This document shows, one piece after another, positions 1-11,664 of a stretch of DNA of 64,000 bases. Made by a program: the position numbers and the translations under genes. Under the pieces are notes generated by a model. The model was not told where the DNA came from, did not search any database, and was given only the letters and a program-made list of their open reading frames with translations. This DNA is from Hygrocybe punicea (taxonomy: Eukaryota; Basidiomycota; Agaricomycetes; Agaricales; Hygrophoraceae): assembly GCA_963556145.1 (NCBI GenBank), contig OY744464.1, positions 2,852,001 to 2,916,000 on the forward strand, given 5' to 3'. Within the stretch, counting starts at the first letter, position 1. Every line of letters starts with the position of its first letter.

Positions 1-65
1 ATCGTTGATGGTGTGCCCTTCTTTATGCTAGAATTCAGGATTCCCTAACAATTTTCTGATTCCAG

Positions 66-1882
66 CTTCCCCACTCGCGATCGATGAAGCAATCCGCGAA
101 CAACTGATTCAAGCTCTGCTCGAGGACCTGAACTCTTGTCGTAAGCCAAGTCAAGAATGGGGCAAACTTACTCCGACGGGTTTGTTCTGTCGTTGTGTGT
201 GTCAATACTTCCCTCTCAACTCATTTCGTTCTAGATGCAGCACAAGCTTTATTAGCAGTCAAGATGCTGGGTAAACATCCTTCTGGTTCTTCGGTTATTG
301 CCTCCCCTGCAAATTTATCCCTTCTCCTCCTGCTGTCAACCTCATTCATGGGCGATCTGGCAGTATCCTTTGAGGCTCTTCGATGCGTGGCGAATGCACT
401 GCTCTTAGTAGACAGGGCACGAACCGTCTGGGTTGAAGTCGGAGGTGGAGCAGCATGCCTTGAAATCTTGCAGGTGGGCCATTCATCATCCCTGTAATTT
501 CAGCGCCTTGCTTCTGTTACTTTTCTTGTGTGACAACAGCAATCTACCACAACCAATCACACATTTCTCGCATCTCGGATCCTGTTTCTCTGCACTGCTT
601 CACAGTCTTCCTCAGGTTCTTTCATTTGTAAAATAGTGGAAGAAGGATACCAGGGGTTGACTATTGTCGAAATCATTACGACTCTGCTTGATGGCTTGAT
701 TCCTCAGGTACAGGGAGGCGAAAAGATGAGCCGGGAAGCGATGACTGATATACTGAAATTCACCTTTAACTTGCTGGTGCACTACCCGAAGGTCTCTTGA
801 TCGCTCATCGAGTTGTATTCCACTGACAATATCCTGACAGCTAGTGGATTGTGAAGTACAAAATACCAGTGGGAGTGGTCCAAGTACGGAGGGCGATCAA
901 GTAATGGGAGATAATTGGAGCCCTAGACTGGATGGGTGCGTCCTACTGCTGCCACACAATGTTCCAGTAAAAAGAATCGACTGAGTACGTCATTAGAATA
1001 CTCCCTCCTCTTCTTAGGGTGTTCAACACTCTTTCTTCGACTTCCCCGGCACCCCTTACTGCACCCCTTACTCATGTCATCCATTCTATTATCACAATAC
1101 CAATTTCTGCCAGCCTTCGTTCAACATGGTTCCCACCTTCCTCCAACACTCCTTCGGTATTCGATTTTCAAACCCCTTCCACCCTCCCATCACCAAGCTT
1201 CGATGTCCTCATTAGGGCTTATAATCTTTTGGAAGTGTCGTTGAAGCACCACCTACCAGGAAACATTGATCCCGATGACCCTGAGGTCCGCGAGATATGC
1301 AAACAGGATGGAGACATTTCCCTGGACGATACCCTGCGTCCCCTCACGTTACTCCTTACAAGACTTTGTCTTGGTGATCTTACCTCCAAAACTAGAATGA
1401 GAAATTGGCTTTTACCCGTAGACCTTGATCGGACATCTCCCCTTGAAGCACGATCTGACACGCTTGGGCGATGTTTACGTCTTCTTGGAAGCGTTTACCT
1501 CTCAAATTTGAAGGATGCTATTGGGGAGCTGCTGTTTGCGATCTGTGATTCTGATGGTGGGGGTCATCCACCTACTTACTCTGCAAGGTGTATACTTATG
1601 ACCTGGCTACTAGCTGCCACACTAGCTTCTCAAGTGGGTTATGGGAATGTTGCTGGCTTCCTCTTCCACAAAGGGGTTTCAAGTTCACCTTCCTCAGACC
1701 CATCCCTAATGACACCGTCTGGCATTCCTATCAATCCCATCACCGGAACAATTGAGCGTGATGTCATTCAACCAGCGATGACAGCCGAGGAGAAGGAGAT
1801 GGAAGCGGAGAAACTCTTTGTGCTCTTTGACAGACTAGAGAGGTCAGGCACCATCCAAGCATCCCAAAATCCAATTCGGTGA
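66..1882 (+). CDS. RIC8: RIC8/synembryn, guanine-nucleotide exchange factor and chaperone for G-alpha (5' partial)
   Basis: The family binds monomeric G-protein alpha subunits, assists their folding and promotes GDP release in the cytosol. The visible exons are about 66-181, 235-470, 540-793, 841-931 and 1018-1882, each bounded by GT/AG. Readable pieces match the armadillo-like RIC8 repeat fold in order: EALRCVANALLLVDRAR (near 375-420), ASRILFLCTASQ (near 565), DILKFTFNLLVHYPK (near 750-793), and the C-terminal blocks GYGNVAGFLFHKGV and EKEMEAEKLFVLFDRLERSG, which are hallmarks of the family. The stop is at 1880-1882. The start codon and first exons lie before the window. The gene is convergent with the nucleolin-like gene, 224 bp away. 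No disruption is visible. Identity is from recognised family motifs, not a search. Confidence 0.88.
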
Positions 1883-2106
1883 GCAGATCTCAGTGTTACA
1901 CAACCCATATATCAATGACTCGCTCCAGGAGAGCTCTGCAAGGTGGCTGACTCAACTATGATCTCTCCGTTACGCAAACTTCCGAAAGCAAATCCAAAAG
2001 TTATACCTTCTGGCATGGTAAGTTGTGAGACGGTATTTACAGCAACAAGTATGCAGACCCGAAAATGTCACAAATACCAGCAGAATATTGCAGAAAATTT
2101 TCTTAC

Positions 2107-3546
2107 CTAAGAGAAGGTGGTTTTCTTACCCTCAAATGTGGCAATACCACCTCGGCGAGCACCACCTCGCCCACGAACCCCGCGTGCTCCACGATCACCC
2201 AGTCCACCACGACCACCACGACCTCGATCACCAAAACCCCGGCCACCCCTCTCACCAAACCCTCGACCCTCGCGACCTCCACCGCGACGACCACCCTGAG
2301 AGTAGTGTGATGAGTTAATGGATGATGTGTATACCTGGTCAAGAACCTACCCGTCCCCCACGGTCACCAAATCCACCACGTCCGCCACCAATGTTGTCTC
2401 TGGGTTGTGAGAAGTCGAGTCTGATGGCCCGACCCTCAATGTCAAGGTTTTGGGCACCATCGTATGCTTTCTTGGCTCCCTCGACATCGTCGAATTCGAT
2501 GTATCCAAATCCTTTCGGTCGACCAGTTTCGCGGTCCGTAGGTAACCGAACACTTTTGACTTGGCCATACTCACCAAAAAACTCCCAAAGAGTATCCTCT
2601 GCAACGCCAAAGCTCAGGTTTCCAACAAAGAGTGTGTTGGAAAGGGGACCAGTTGGGTCACCGAAAGCCTTGGCACGACTCTCACGGATGCGATTTTTGT
2701 CTAAAGGTTGGCTCTTGTCGATGTTCACAGCTCGTCCATCGATTTCCTTTCCGTTCATAGCCAACGCTGCTTGCACAGCTTCCGCTGTGGAGAAATGAAC
2801 GTAGCCGAATCCGCGAGACTTGCCAGTATTACGGTCCATCTGAACCGTGGCGGAGACAACTTCGCCACACTCGGCAAACTCTTGGGCCAACCATTCGTTG
2901 TCGACGTTCCATGACAATTTCCCGACGAAGATGCTCTTTATGTCTTCTCCAGGCGAGTCGGCGGGAGCGGCTTCGCCATTGGCGAGCTTGACTTTTTTAG
3001 GTTGGGCAGGAGAAGAATCTTGTGCCTTCCGCTTGTCAACTTTTGATTGTGGCGCTGATTGTGGAGACTCCTCGTCGCTATCCCCACTCCCACTCCCGTC
3101 GCTACTCCCACTCCCACTCCCGTCGCTATTTTCGCCCTCGTCGCTATCTTCACTCCCGTCGCTGGAAGACGCGTCTGACGATGTCGACCCCTTTTTTTGG
3201 ATCGTCGACTTTGCGAGGGCTTTTTGTGGGACTTGATGTTGCGAGGACTTAGGGATATCATCAGCGGAGGAACTAACATCCTCATCGCTGGATACAACAT
3301 ACTTGTCCTATATGAGGTATTTGGTAACTGTGGACGGAGAGAAGGTACAAAACGAACCTTGCGATCAACTTTGACTAATATTTGTTTGGCACCGTCAGAA
3401 TCGGAGGAGTCGCTTTCGACTTTTCTCCTAGGTTTGATCTTGCCTCCCTTCTGATGCAAACAAGTCATGTTGAAAGGTGAAATGAAGGAAATGAAGCAAC
3501 ATACTACGTTTGCACGGATCTCCTTGGAAGATTTTGATTTAGCCAT
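2107..3546 (-). CDS. GAR2: Nucleolin-like RNA-binding protein (GAR2/NSR1 type), two RRMs and RGG tail
   Basis: Nucleolar protein; GAR2/NSR1 relatives act in 18S pre-rRNA processing and small-subunit assembly. The start at 3546 opens with MAKSKSSKEI. Then comes a Ser/Asp/Glu-rich region (SSDGSEDSDEGENSDGSGSG), a basic stretch KRKAQDSSPAQPKKVK that could be a nuclear signal, then RRM1 (IFVGKLSWNVDNEW; RNP1-like SRGFGYVHF) and RRM2 (TLFVGNLSFGVAED; RNP1-like PKGFGYIEF). The C-terminus is Gly/Arg rich (GGRGGFGDRGGR) and ends at the stop at 2107-2109. Introns are inferred at about 2298-2351 (GTAGGT...CTCAG), about 3300-3345 and about 3465-3507. This acidic stretch, two RRMs and RGG order is diagnostic of nucleolin/GAR2. 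The 5' flank beyond 3546 is AT-rich transposon-like DNA, so the native promoter may have been displaced. Confidence 0.88.
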
Positions 3547-3679
3547 GGCGTCGAGAATTACGCCTCGAAAAAAAGTGGTTAGAAAAGCGATTGTTGAGGG
3601 TAGGCTTATAGGACCCCCGAAAGTCCACCCAAATGTGGTACGGATAAAATAGGCACTGCTGACACCGCACTATTTTGTG

Positions 3680-4100
3680 TGATGCAAAATGATTGCAAAA
3701 TCTTTGGTAGCTTGTTAAAGTTTTGCATATGATTTTAAACCATGCAAAATCCATTTAAATTTTCACATATAATAACCCATCAAATACTATCTAAACCAAA
3801 AAAATTGCAAGGATTTATGACATGGAAAATTTTTTAAAATATGAATGCTTTGTTTTAGGTGAAAATGTAGACCAAAGTGAAACTATTCCCACACCTTGTT
3901 TGACTCTCCAAATAGTTGCAAAATGTATCAAATTCAATCAATTTTGCAACGCGTCTAAATATGATCAATTCAATGTCACCAAATGAAGAATTTTGCGGAC
4001 AGATTTTGCATGTCACAATATTTCAGATTTCACAATAAGATTGCGCCTTTGCAAAATCTTTCCAAAATAAAACATTTTGCAGACCACAAAATGCTTCACA
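3680..4100. repeat. Cluster of ATTTTGCA/TGCAAAAT motifs on both strands, AT-rich, no gene
   Basis: Around ten copies of ATTTTGCA or its complement occur within about 420 bp, in mixed orientation (for example near 3682, 3693, 3722, 3741, 3916, 3942, 3992, 4006, 4050 and 4075). No reading frame of interest exists between 3547 and 4315. Short motifs repeated in both orientations next to a transposase gene are what subterminal regions of CACTA-type elements look like, so this may be the 3' subterminal region of the element encoding the transposase at 4316-7986. I found no convincing terminal inverted repeat or target duplication. Confidence 0.5.
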
Positions 4101-4207
4101 CACTCAAGTGTGTTGCTTATCACACACTTAGCACACACTTAGTGAACACTTGAGTGACATTTATTGAACACTTGAGTGACATTTATTGCACACTTGAGCG
4201 ACATGAA
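4098..4207. repeat. 22-bp tandem repeat with CACTTGAGTG core
   Basis: Two perfect-core 22-bp units start at 4147 and 4169 (CACTTGAGTGACATTTATTG plus two bases), followed by a shortened, diverged third unit at 4191-4207. An inverted copy of the 10-bp core (CACTCAAGTG) lies just upstream at 4100-4109. The cluster sits about 110 bp from the stop codon of the neighbouring transposase and may be part of its subterminal repeats. Confidence 0.7.
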
Positions 4208-4315
4208 GATGATATTCGTGTATGTATGACACCTCAATGACGACTACTAGTGCTAGCTTTTCGATACTGTTAGAATGCTGTTCAATACTCCTGAATTTGC
4301 ATTAGAGCACACCAC

Positions 4316-7300
4316 TTAAGACAGGTGAAGCTGGCTTACCCGAGACATTGATATAACAACCGTGACATCCTGCTCTTCCCATTTCAAGAATAAATAGGCA
4401 AAATGGGCTCGAATTTGGTCGACTGAGATGATTTCCAGATCAGCCAGTTGCACGCCCCACATTTGAGCTCGAAGTACAGGAAAGGGTTTAAACGGATCAA
4501 GGACATTGTGCACAGGCCTAAGACGTCGGATGGCAATGTGGGTGGAAGTTCCTTCTGGGGTGGGTAGTTGCACCATACATTCTATGCGAGCAGGAACTGA
4601 ATTGCTTGCCCCCTTTGTCCCTACAAGAATGCAAGAGTTGCCTTCGTGTTTAGATGACACAGCATAAGTGATGCCATGGACATTCAGGTGAGAGAGGAGC
4701 TGTGCCTTCTGCAGTGGGTCAAAGGCCAGGGATGTAGCCAGGGCACGATGGAGGCCTGTTGGGATAGAATGAGCCGTGTTTTCATTCCAAGTAACTGCTT
4801 CATTGTGGGCCACATCCCAGCCCATGGATTCACTGAGCATGTCGGTGATGAGCATGTTGTGGACCTGGGGGCTCAAAAGCTTTTCAAACATTGCTTGACA
4901 ATGTTGCAGAGCTTGTGGACAGTGTGATTTGCATAAGATGCCACGTAGGTTTGCAGATCGAGTATATGACCTCGACATCGTCTGCTCTAATTCTCTTAGG
5001 AGTATATAAGTATGTTTGCAAAAGTTGCTGCAGCACTGCTTACCCATTTTGCTGCTGGTAGAAATCCGCTGAAGCGTACCAATAACTCTCTTGAAAGGAA
5101 AGGTCCACCATGCATGGAGGGGGCCAAAGAGTAACAGGTACTCTTGTAAATGCAATGCCATGTGATGATTTAGGTGAAAACGGTACTCTGGGAACAAATC
5201 CCGAACCCCATTGAGGTATGACTGCATATGCTGAAGGTACAGGTTGGCACGGTGGTGGGAGGTCACTCGAGAGGCAGCAATGATGACCGCGGACAGAAGG
5301 GATACAGAAACAGAAAGAATCTTGCTACATTGCTCTGTTCGTTCATTCCCCTCGTGAACTTTGGCCCAAAGGCGGACAAGTGAAATGGGCAAATAGGTCA
5401 TTCCCAGCATGTGCCATTGGTCTGCCTTCACCTTTCCATGTTTTGAAGAGCCCAAGTCCTGGGGAACAGAAGTTGCCCAGGATGGCATCACCATGTTCCT
5501 GATGTCCGACCAAATCTCCTCCATTTCCTCCATTGTCACTACATGGCCGTGGGCAGTTGATGTATCAGCGCCAGTTGTTCGCTTTTCTGGTTGTGCTTGA
5601 CGCTGTGGGGTGAAGGTGGGTGGGCATGTGGTTCAGGTGATCAGAAAGACCACTTACCCAGGCAAGGATGGCATCAACCCGGTCACTTTTTGAAGCCCTT
5701 CGACGTGAGTCCAAACGAGCCGCCATTGGACACTTTAACTCAGCACAGATGAATTCGAGGGCATGCGCATGGCACCTCTTAAACTTGTTGATGATCTGCA
5801 AGCGGTTCTTGGCCAGTTCAGCTGCCATAGGGCCTTGGAGGTATTTCTGTAGCTTTTTGACGCTAGTCTGCTCCTTGGGGGAGAATTCCTTCCAAGCAGA
5901 AGAAAGTTCGATGGGCACCACTGGCAATTCCTCTGCCTTTTTCAGACAAATACCAAGAATCCCGTCGAAATGCTCTTTGATCAAGCCCAAGAAGAGGTTA
6001 TGCATGCCATCGACCACCACGCAGCAGGCCATGTCAAAGTAAGGTAGTCGGAGTAATTTTGACCAACGGACCCCAGAAGTGTCAAAGAGCGCTTGTCTCG
6101 CCCCCTCACTGCGTGCGTTGTCATACTGGTCAGCACAAGCCCAGCAGTCGGCATTGGAGCGTCAGATCCAAGAATTATAATCTGTATTTCCATAACCATG
6201 TGATGATCGAGTACAATGGCAGATTGAACAGAAGTGATTGTGAGAGTGGGCAGCAAACCCCCCAACTTTTCTTGCCGCAGGGAGGTCGCAGATCACCGCA
6301 ACCAATGCACAGCGAACCAGTCGACCACAGGGATAGCGGTGAGTGTGTGAGAATCTGACCCCCTGGCGCCCAAAAGTCTAAGAAGTCGTCGATGAGTGGG
6401 GTCAGGTAGTGGTTGATGGCCGTGAGTGGTGGTTCCTGGGGGCCAGGAATGATCCCCACCAAAAACAGGTTCTCAGGCTTGTAGCGTAATTCAGGGGGGA
6501 GGTTGAGGCAAACCAGGGATATGAGGCCAATGGAAGCCTTCTTTCCTGCCTGTTTATTGGTGTATGGGTTGAAGAAGTCAACGCAAAGACTAAATACATA
6601 GCGGCCTTCATTGCTGCCACAGCTGAAATGCTGCTTATCAGGGCCTTGGAATTCGCAAAGGAAAGTGCCATCAAAAATGTCCTGCATGTCATCCGTGCTG
6701 CTGGCAGCATTTGTCTTCCAGGCAGAATCCATGCGTTCCTCAAACCCAGGTTGAGCTGTCAAACTGGCTACCCAGTCCTTGAAGTCAAAGGAGACAAAGG
6801 TTTTGATGGGCGCCTGGATCTCCTCACCCATGATCACCTGGGGCTTGGTCAGGTGTTCCTTACAGTGTGGACCTCCATGAAACTCCTGGTGAGTGCAATG
6901 GTTGGGGTATTGGGCAATAGGGGAGTCGCCTTTGAAGGTGGGTTTGTACGTGCGGTGACATTTCTGGTTGGGGCAGACGGCATAGATGATGCTCTTGCCA
7001 TCCAGATGAAACTGGTCGGCAGCTGAGCGAGGATTGACAGGGAAGTCCGACATGAGCTTTTGTTCTCGAGGCGATAGGTGGGGGGCAGTTCTCATCAGTG
7101 CGAGCTGGACAATGTATTGCAGCATGGAAAGCATGAAATGGCATCCACAACGCCCGACATTCAGCACCACCTGGCAGGCGACCACTAAAAAGAGGGAAAC
7201 TTGAAGGATGGGATCAACATGCTGAAGGAAGGGCGTGAAGTGGTGATCGGTTTTCATTTCATTGCCCAACGCAGTGCCGTGTTGGGCTAATTTCCGTTTC

Positions 7301-7986
7301 CACTCCCGTTTTGCCTGGTCCAGCTGACACTGGACTTCATCCAGTCGCTCGCAGATGGATCTCTTGGTTTCTACCACCACGGCTTGCCTGCCTTTGACAG
7401 CATCTAGCCGATTTCGAAGGTCAGCGCAGGCTGAACGCAGTGAATTCAAAAGAGGAGGCGAAGACTCCCCAGAGTGATGTTGCAGTTCAGCCAGTGCTTG
7501 GGAGACTTTCTGAGCCAAGTCCACCATGGCTGCCTCGATTCCCGCCAGGTGACGGATGTGGGAATCCACTCTGCTCCGCCGAGAGGGCTGCAAGCTGGAG
7601 GTGCTGGGTGCTTTTGGAGCGCAGGCGTCAACCTTTGGGTGGACTGTTTCAACGGAGGGTTCTGGCGAGCCAAGTGACAAGTTCTGCAACATCGTTGCCA
7701 AATCTTGGGGGTCTGGGTCAGATTTGGACCAAAGCCGTCCGCCTTGTTGAGTAAATGCCCCAGAAACCTTGTCCACCAGCGTCATCGAAGCCATGTAGTG
7801 AGCAATGTCCACGTCGCGGGCATCTATGGCACGCCTTGAGGAATTGTGAGCAACAGCAGCATGGTCTTGCAGCTGGTGGGACTTGAACGTGCGGCAGTCC
7901 ACTGAAATTCCTCGTGGAGAATTTGTTGCACTGTTGAGCCCTCCCTTCGCAGCGCACCCAAAGGAGGTGCAGAAACAGGTCGGCAT
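4316..7986 (-). pseudogene. CACTA-like (Plavaka/Tnp2-type) transposase with one visible frameshift
   Basis: The start at 7986 gives an N-terminal Cys/His-rich segment (CFCTSFGC), as in zinc-finger-headed Plavaka proteins. There follow a second Cys-rich block (YAVCPNQKCHRTYKP ... CTHQEFHG), FLVGIIPGPQEPPLTAINHYL, CALVAVICDLPAARK, VVVDGMHNLFLGLIKEHF and the C-terminal block MPSWATSVPQDLG ... KADQWHMLGMTYLPI, all in the order expected for Tnp2-like transposases. An intron of about 70 nt near 5570-5640 joins DAILAW to the last exon (5539-4316). The conserved reading shifts by one base at a run of five G on the minus strand (plus-strand C run at 6359-6363). Upstream it reads FWAPGG, downstream RFSHTHRYPCGRLV only in the next frame. 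That is either an inactivating indel or a homopolymer error. No other lesion is obvious. Confidence 0.8.
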
Positions 7987-8164
7987 GAGCTGATGAGGCC
8001 AAGGTCGTCGTCTCTGCTCAGAAGAAAGACCCCACGGTGAATGCAGGGGAAGCAGTCGTTTGAGAGGTGGGAGGCTGATCTGCTGGGGGTTAAGAGAAAG
8101 TTAGGTCCTTTCTTCCTCCCAGGGAACTACAAGACTCACCGTCTCCAGGCACCGACGTTGCCCT

Positions 8165-8484
8165 TAGGGAAATGCAGGGGTAATCCCAGGATACATTTGT
8201 CTGTATCCGTACTCGTACTCCCCACAGATACGAATGCAATATCCACGGATTTTACCCACGGATTCGCGATCAAAATGAGCCGGAGATCACCTGAAACGGT
8301 CAAGAATTGACTGAGATAGAGTCCAATCAATGTTTAGTCTCTATCTCAGTCAATTCTTGACCGTTTTGGATGATCTCCGGCTCATTTTGAAGCCCACGGA
8401 TACGAGAATCTGTATCCGTACTCGTACTCTTAAGAGTACGGATACCTGCGGAAAAGGATTCACCCTTATCCCTGCATTTCCCTA
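8165..8484. mobile_element. hAT-type MITE, 320 bp, with 8-bp target site duplication
   Basis: Terminal inverted repeats TAGGGAAATGCAGGG (8165-8179) and its exact complement (8470-8484) bound the element. It is flanked by perfect 8-bp direct repeats GTTGCCCT at 8157-8164 and 8485-8492. An 8-bp duplication together with ends fitting the YARNG hAT consensus (TAGGG) identifies a non-autonomous hAT element. There is no coding capacity. Inside are a large hairpin and repeated GTATCCGTACTC motifs, including the perfect palindrome GTACTCTTAAGAGTAC at 8424-8439. It lies about 180 bp upstream of the transposase start at 7986 and may have inserted into that element. Confidence 0.9.
8272..8388. repeat. 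Hairpin inside the hAT-type MITE (50-nt arms, 17-nt loop)
   Basis: Left arm 8272-8321 and right arm 8339-8388 are inverted copies with only a few mismatches (around GATCACCTG versus GATCATCCA). The loop is 8322-8338. It would form a stable stem if transcribed or single-stranded, and so is a potential source of small RNA. Confidence 0.9.
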
Positions 8485-8492
8485 GTTGCCCT

Positions 8493-8880
8493 TTGTCCCA
8501 AAGGGTGAAAACAAGAAAGGCTGTTCCTTGTCACCAGGCAGCCGTGAGCTGAAGAAGCCCCCCAAAGGCTGAATGGATCTGGCCCATCGACTGGTGGCGG
8601 CCTGTGTCTCCAAGTCATCGCCTATGACAAATTTCCGCACAAAGTCCTGCAGGTGTGCTGGCAAGAGGAGGTTGGGATTAAACCCCAGGTGCTCAGGGAG
8701 GCCGGGTCATCTAGAGGTGAAGCCCATGAGCTCAGGCATTGGCCCTCAGCAAAGAATCTGCCCGCGTCTTAGCGTTCGCTGGTCCACTCGGCCCCAGGGT
8801 TGATCCTGAGTGGCCCAGTGAGCAGTGAGGCGCCGGCAGAGAATGAAGGACTTATGCGGTGCTAGTGGTAGGAAACGACG
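8493..8880. other. No recognised gene
   Basis: Between the MITE and the repeat cluster there are only short open stretches. A minus-strand stretch of about 60 codons (8664-8482) has no family resemblance that I recognise, and the MITE target site lies at its end. This may be the 5' part of the neighbouring transposon or older decayed sequence. Confidence 0.4.
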
Positions 8881-9340
8881 CGTGTCTGGGAACCCAAGAA
8901 CACGCCTAGACGAGGAGACGCCAGAGGTACGAAAGAACGCGTGTCTGGGAGCCCGAGAACACGCCTAGACGGGGAGACCAAAGGTAAAACTGAGCATGGA
9001 GGAGGAAGTGCTGGGGTAGGAAAAGCCATGTGTCTGGGAACCCAAGAACACGCCAGTCGCAGATACAAGAGAAAGGGAGAGAGCGCGTGTCTGGGAGCCC
9101 AAGAACATGCTGGAGAAGACAAGGGAAACAATGGGATGAATAAGTGTATAAGTCACAAATAAATACAAATAAATAAATACAAATATATCCGAACAAGGTT
9201 GGACATCGCGCGACTTCTAAGTTCATCAGCGTCTTATGGGTTCCCTGAGACGCTGAGCTGGTACTCTCAATTTCCCTCGTCTTTTGGGTTGCCCAGAGAC
9301 GTTCGTTGTCGGCCATGTGTTTTTGGGCTCCCATACACAT
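8880..9340. repeat. Cluster of GTGTCTGGGAACCCAAGAAC repeats, four direct and three inverted
   Basis: Direct copies of GTGTCTGGGARCCCRAGAAC begin at 8882, 8941, 9030 and 9087. Shorter inverted relatives occur at 9238-9251 (GGGTTCCCTGAGAC), 9286-9300 (GGGTTGCCCAGAGAC) and 9325-9338 (GGGCTCCCATACAC). The two sets face each other across an AT-rich centre near 9150-9190. The symmetric arrangement recalls subterminal repeats of CACTA-type elements or a foldback structure. No coding region is supported here. Confidence 0.65.
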
Positions 9341-9450
9341 CCCTGCTCTTGCTTCTCTCATGCTCCTCTTCGCATTGTTCTTGTCAGGTCCTCAAGATGT
9401 TAAATTTCACTGCTGTGCTGTGGTTTTCATACTATTGGCCCTAGAATGGA

Positions 9451-11390
9451 CTATGCTCCCTCAATCTCCGGGAGTTCAATCTCCTTCTTCGCTCGAAGTT
9501 CTTTCTTCTCTCGATTTGTCAGCTCTGCATACCAGTCACGGTCATAGAAATTCAACGGCAGGCCAGGTGGCGCCTCACGCCTGCTCTCCTTTCCCCCACG
9601 AATGCTGCAACGGCGAGGAGGGTTCCCAGCCTGGGTGTTACCATAACAATTGGTGGTGTTGTAATCACGATCAACTAACCTCAGGAATCTTGCGATGTCT
9701 TTGTTGCGCCATGCCTTTTTTCTGATCGTGTAGATCCTCCTGCCGTCGTCGTCATCATCACTTTCATCCGAGTTCATGCCCTCCACATTAAGTAAATCGA
9801 TGACCTCGAACAGGCTATTCCAGGCTACATCAATTTCTCCAGTGGGTGCCGTCCTATTGCTCAGGGTGATTTCGAGCCAGGTGTCAAACAGCTGTGGTTG
9901 TGGTGGAAATGTAGGCCTAACCAACTGCTAGGGTTTGCTCACCTGCTTTCATCTTGTGTTTGGTCGTTGCCGCTCTAATGCGGCCTTCTTGGCCCAGGAA
10001 AGTCGTTCCCTGGTTTGGTGGCCTCTCTCGCCTGGTTTGGGGAAAGCAGCCTGGATCTCTTGCTTGAGGCGATACAAGCGTCCAAAGAACATCTCATGGA
10101 TTTCAACGTAATTTTCATCGGTCAAGGTGTGTCCACTGCCATCGGGGGTTGGCGCTTCCAGATAAGCGACAAACAATTCATATAATCGGTAGTTCCATTC
10201 GCCATGGAGATTGCTCCAGTCAGGCGACATGGGGTATAAAGAGGGTCCTGGTCCCCCCCCGTTGTCTTCATACCAGTCGAAGTTGTCCTGTGGAGGAGGA
10301 GGGATGCGTAATGCATCCTTGTCGTGTTCAATGCCAAACAGTTTGTTCATGGCGGCTCGGACCTCTTTCTGCAAGGCCTGGTTTGGCATTTCGTCACTTG
10401 TAGCACGTTTCAACTCACCAGTTTTCCAGTCCTTGAGGGGCTGTGGTTCCTGATCGGTGTTGGCTTAAATCGGCGGGGTGGCAATCTTCAGGTTGTTCGA
10501 GGCCTTTGAGGGCCTGGCTGAGGCTGCCCAAACTTCAGTTCGTCTAAGTTGGCAAGCAACAAGTCAACCTTGTCCTCCAATGTTACCAGCTAGCGGCTTG
10601 TCTATCAGCAGTGATTAATGTGAAGAGTTGGAGCCAGCCGCCTGTTTTGATGACGACCCGTTTGGCTCAGGTGAAGCTGAAGGTTGCAAGGGCGGCTTTG
10701 GCTTGAATGTGGCCTTGAGGGTTGGTCCTGCTCCTGCCCGTGGTCTTGAGAACTGCATCGGTGGCGGCACATTTTGGGTTGCAGGGTTCTGGGTTTCCTA
10801 GGTAGTCAATTAATTACGTGTGGGCAGGTTTCAAAATGCTTTTCTTACCAGTCCACTGTCATTGTTTGACTCGTCCTGGGCTTGCTTCTCCTGCTCCTTG
10901 CTTTCACTTTCTGTGGACTCTTGCATCACGACATCCTCACCGTCGCCGGCATTTCTTGTCTGCTGAAGATTCCTAAGCAGCTGTTCAGCTTGCTGTGCTC
11001 GCTTTTCAGCAAGTTGAGCAGCTGCCTCAGCGAGTCTCACTTGCTCTTTGAGTGACTGAACAAATGCTGGGATGTGTTGGGTGCTGCGACATTCTTCTAG
11101 CTGGTTTAGTTGGTAAGGAACTATTTTTGATACAGGGCATGACAGCTTACCTCGAGACGTAGCTTTTCAATTGTTGTGGCGTTCTCTACCAACAAAGTCT
11201 TCATTTGTAAACTCTCTTGTTCGACAAGCAGAACCTTCTGCACTGAACCCTGTCAGCTGCTATTACCGGGTTCCCTCGCTGCTGGGCTAGGGTATCATAA
11301 TCTTCCGCCTTCTTGAACAGTGGTCCCATCATGTCATGCCTCGTTGACAGGATCCATTTGTACTGGATCAGTTGGCACAGCCTCATGGCT
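9451..11390 (-). pseudogene. Agaricomycete-type repetitive-family protein, function unknown, decayed
   Basis: Several minus-strand pieces read as one protein. From about 11386 there is MGPLFKKAEDYDTLAQQRGN; then an Ala/Glu/Gln coiled coil (near 11080-10940, VRLAEAAAQLAEKRAQQAEQ); a Pro/Ser-rich linker; the segment at 10413-9949 with NFDWYEDNGGGPGPSLYP and MFFGRLYRLKQEIQAAFPKP; and the C-terminal exon ending at 9451 with GLPLNFYDRDWYAELTNREK. The segments need introns at about 9925-9950 and 10800-10850. An in-frame TGA in the linker near 10490 and a frame change near 11240 suggest decay. I know this C-terminal style (LPxNFYDxxWY...) only from uncharacterised proteins in mushroom genomes, possibly transposon-linked. 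No domain or function can be assigned. Confidence 0.45.
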
Positions 11391-11664
11391 AAGTAGCAGT
11401 GGCTGCTGTGAGATTGGACGCATTAGACTTTGGGTGGCATCCGTCAGCTTATGGGATTGCATTCGCACCTGGACTGTTTCCCCAGCTGGTGCAGCCGTCG
11501 AAAACCTCAACATACCAAACATCTTTGGAGAAAGGGAGATCCTCCCATTCTCTTTGTCTACCGCTGACTTTATTGTTGATGGACGACACAAATTAGAATA
11601 ATCTTTTATTGTACCTGTATAGTAATTGTGATGAATTCGTGCACTCATGCAAAGGAGTTGACAA

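Noticed and set aside
3657..10607. CACTGCTGA at 3657 and its complement at 10599-10607 as possible CACTA terminal repeats
   Set aside because: Only 9 bp match, flanking 3-bp sequences differ and the span would include unrelated repeats. Chance over 7 kb is plausible.
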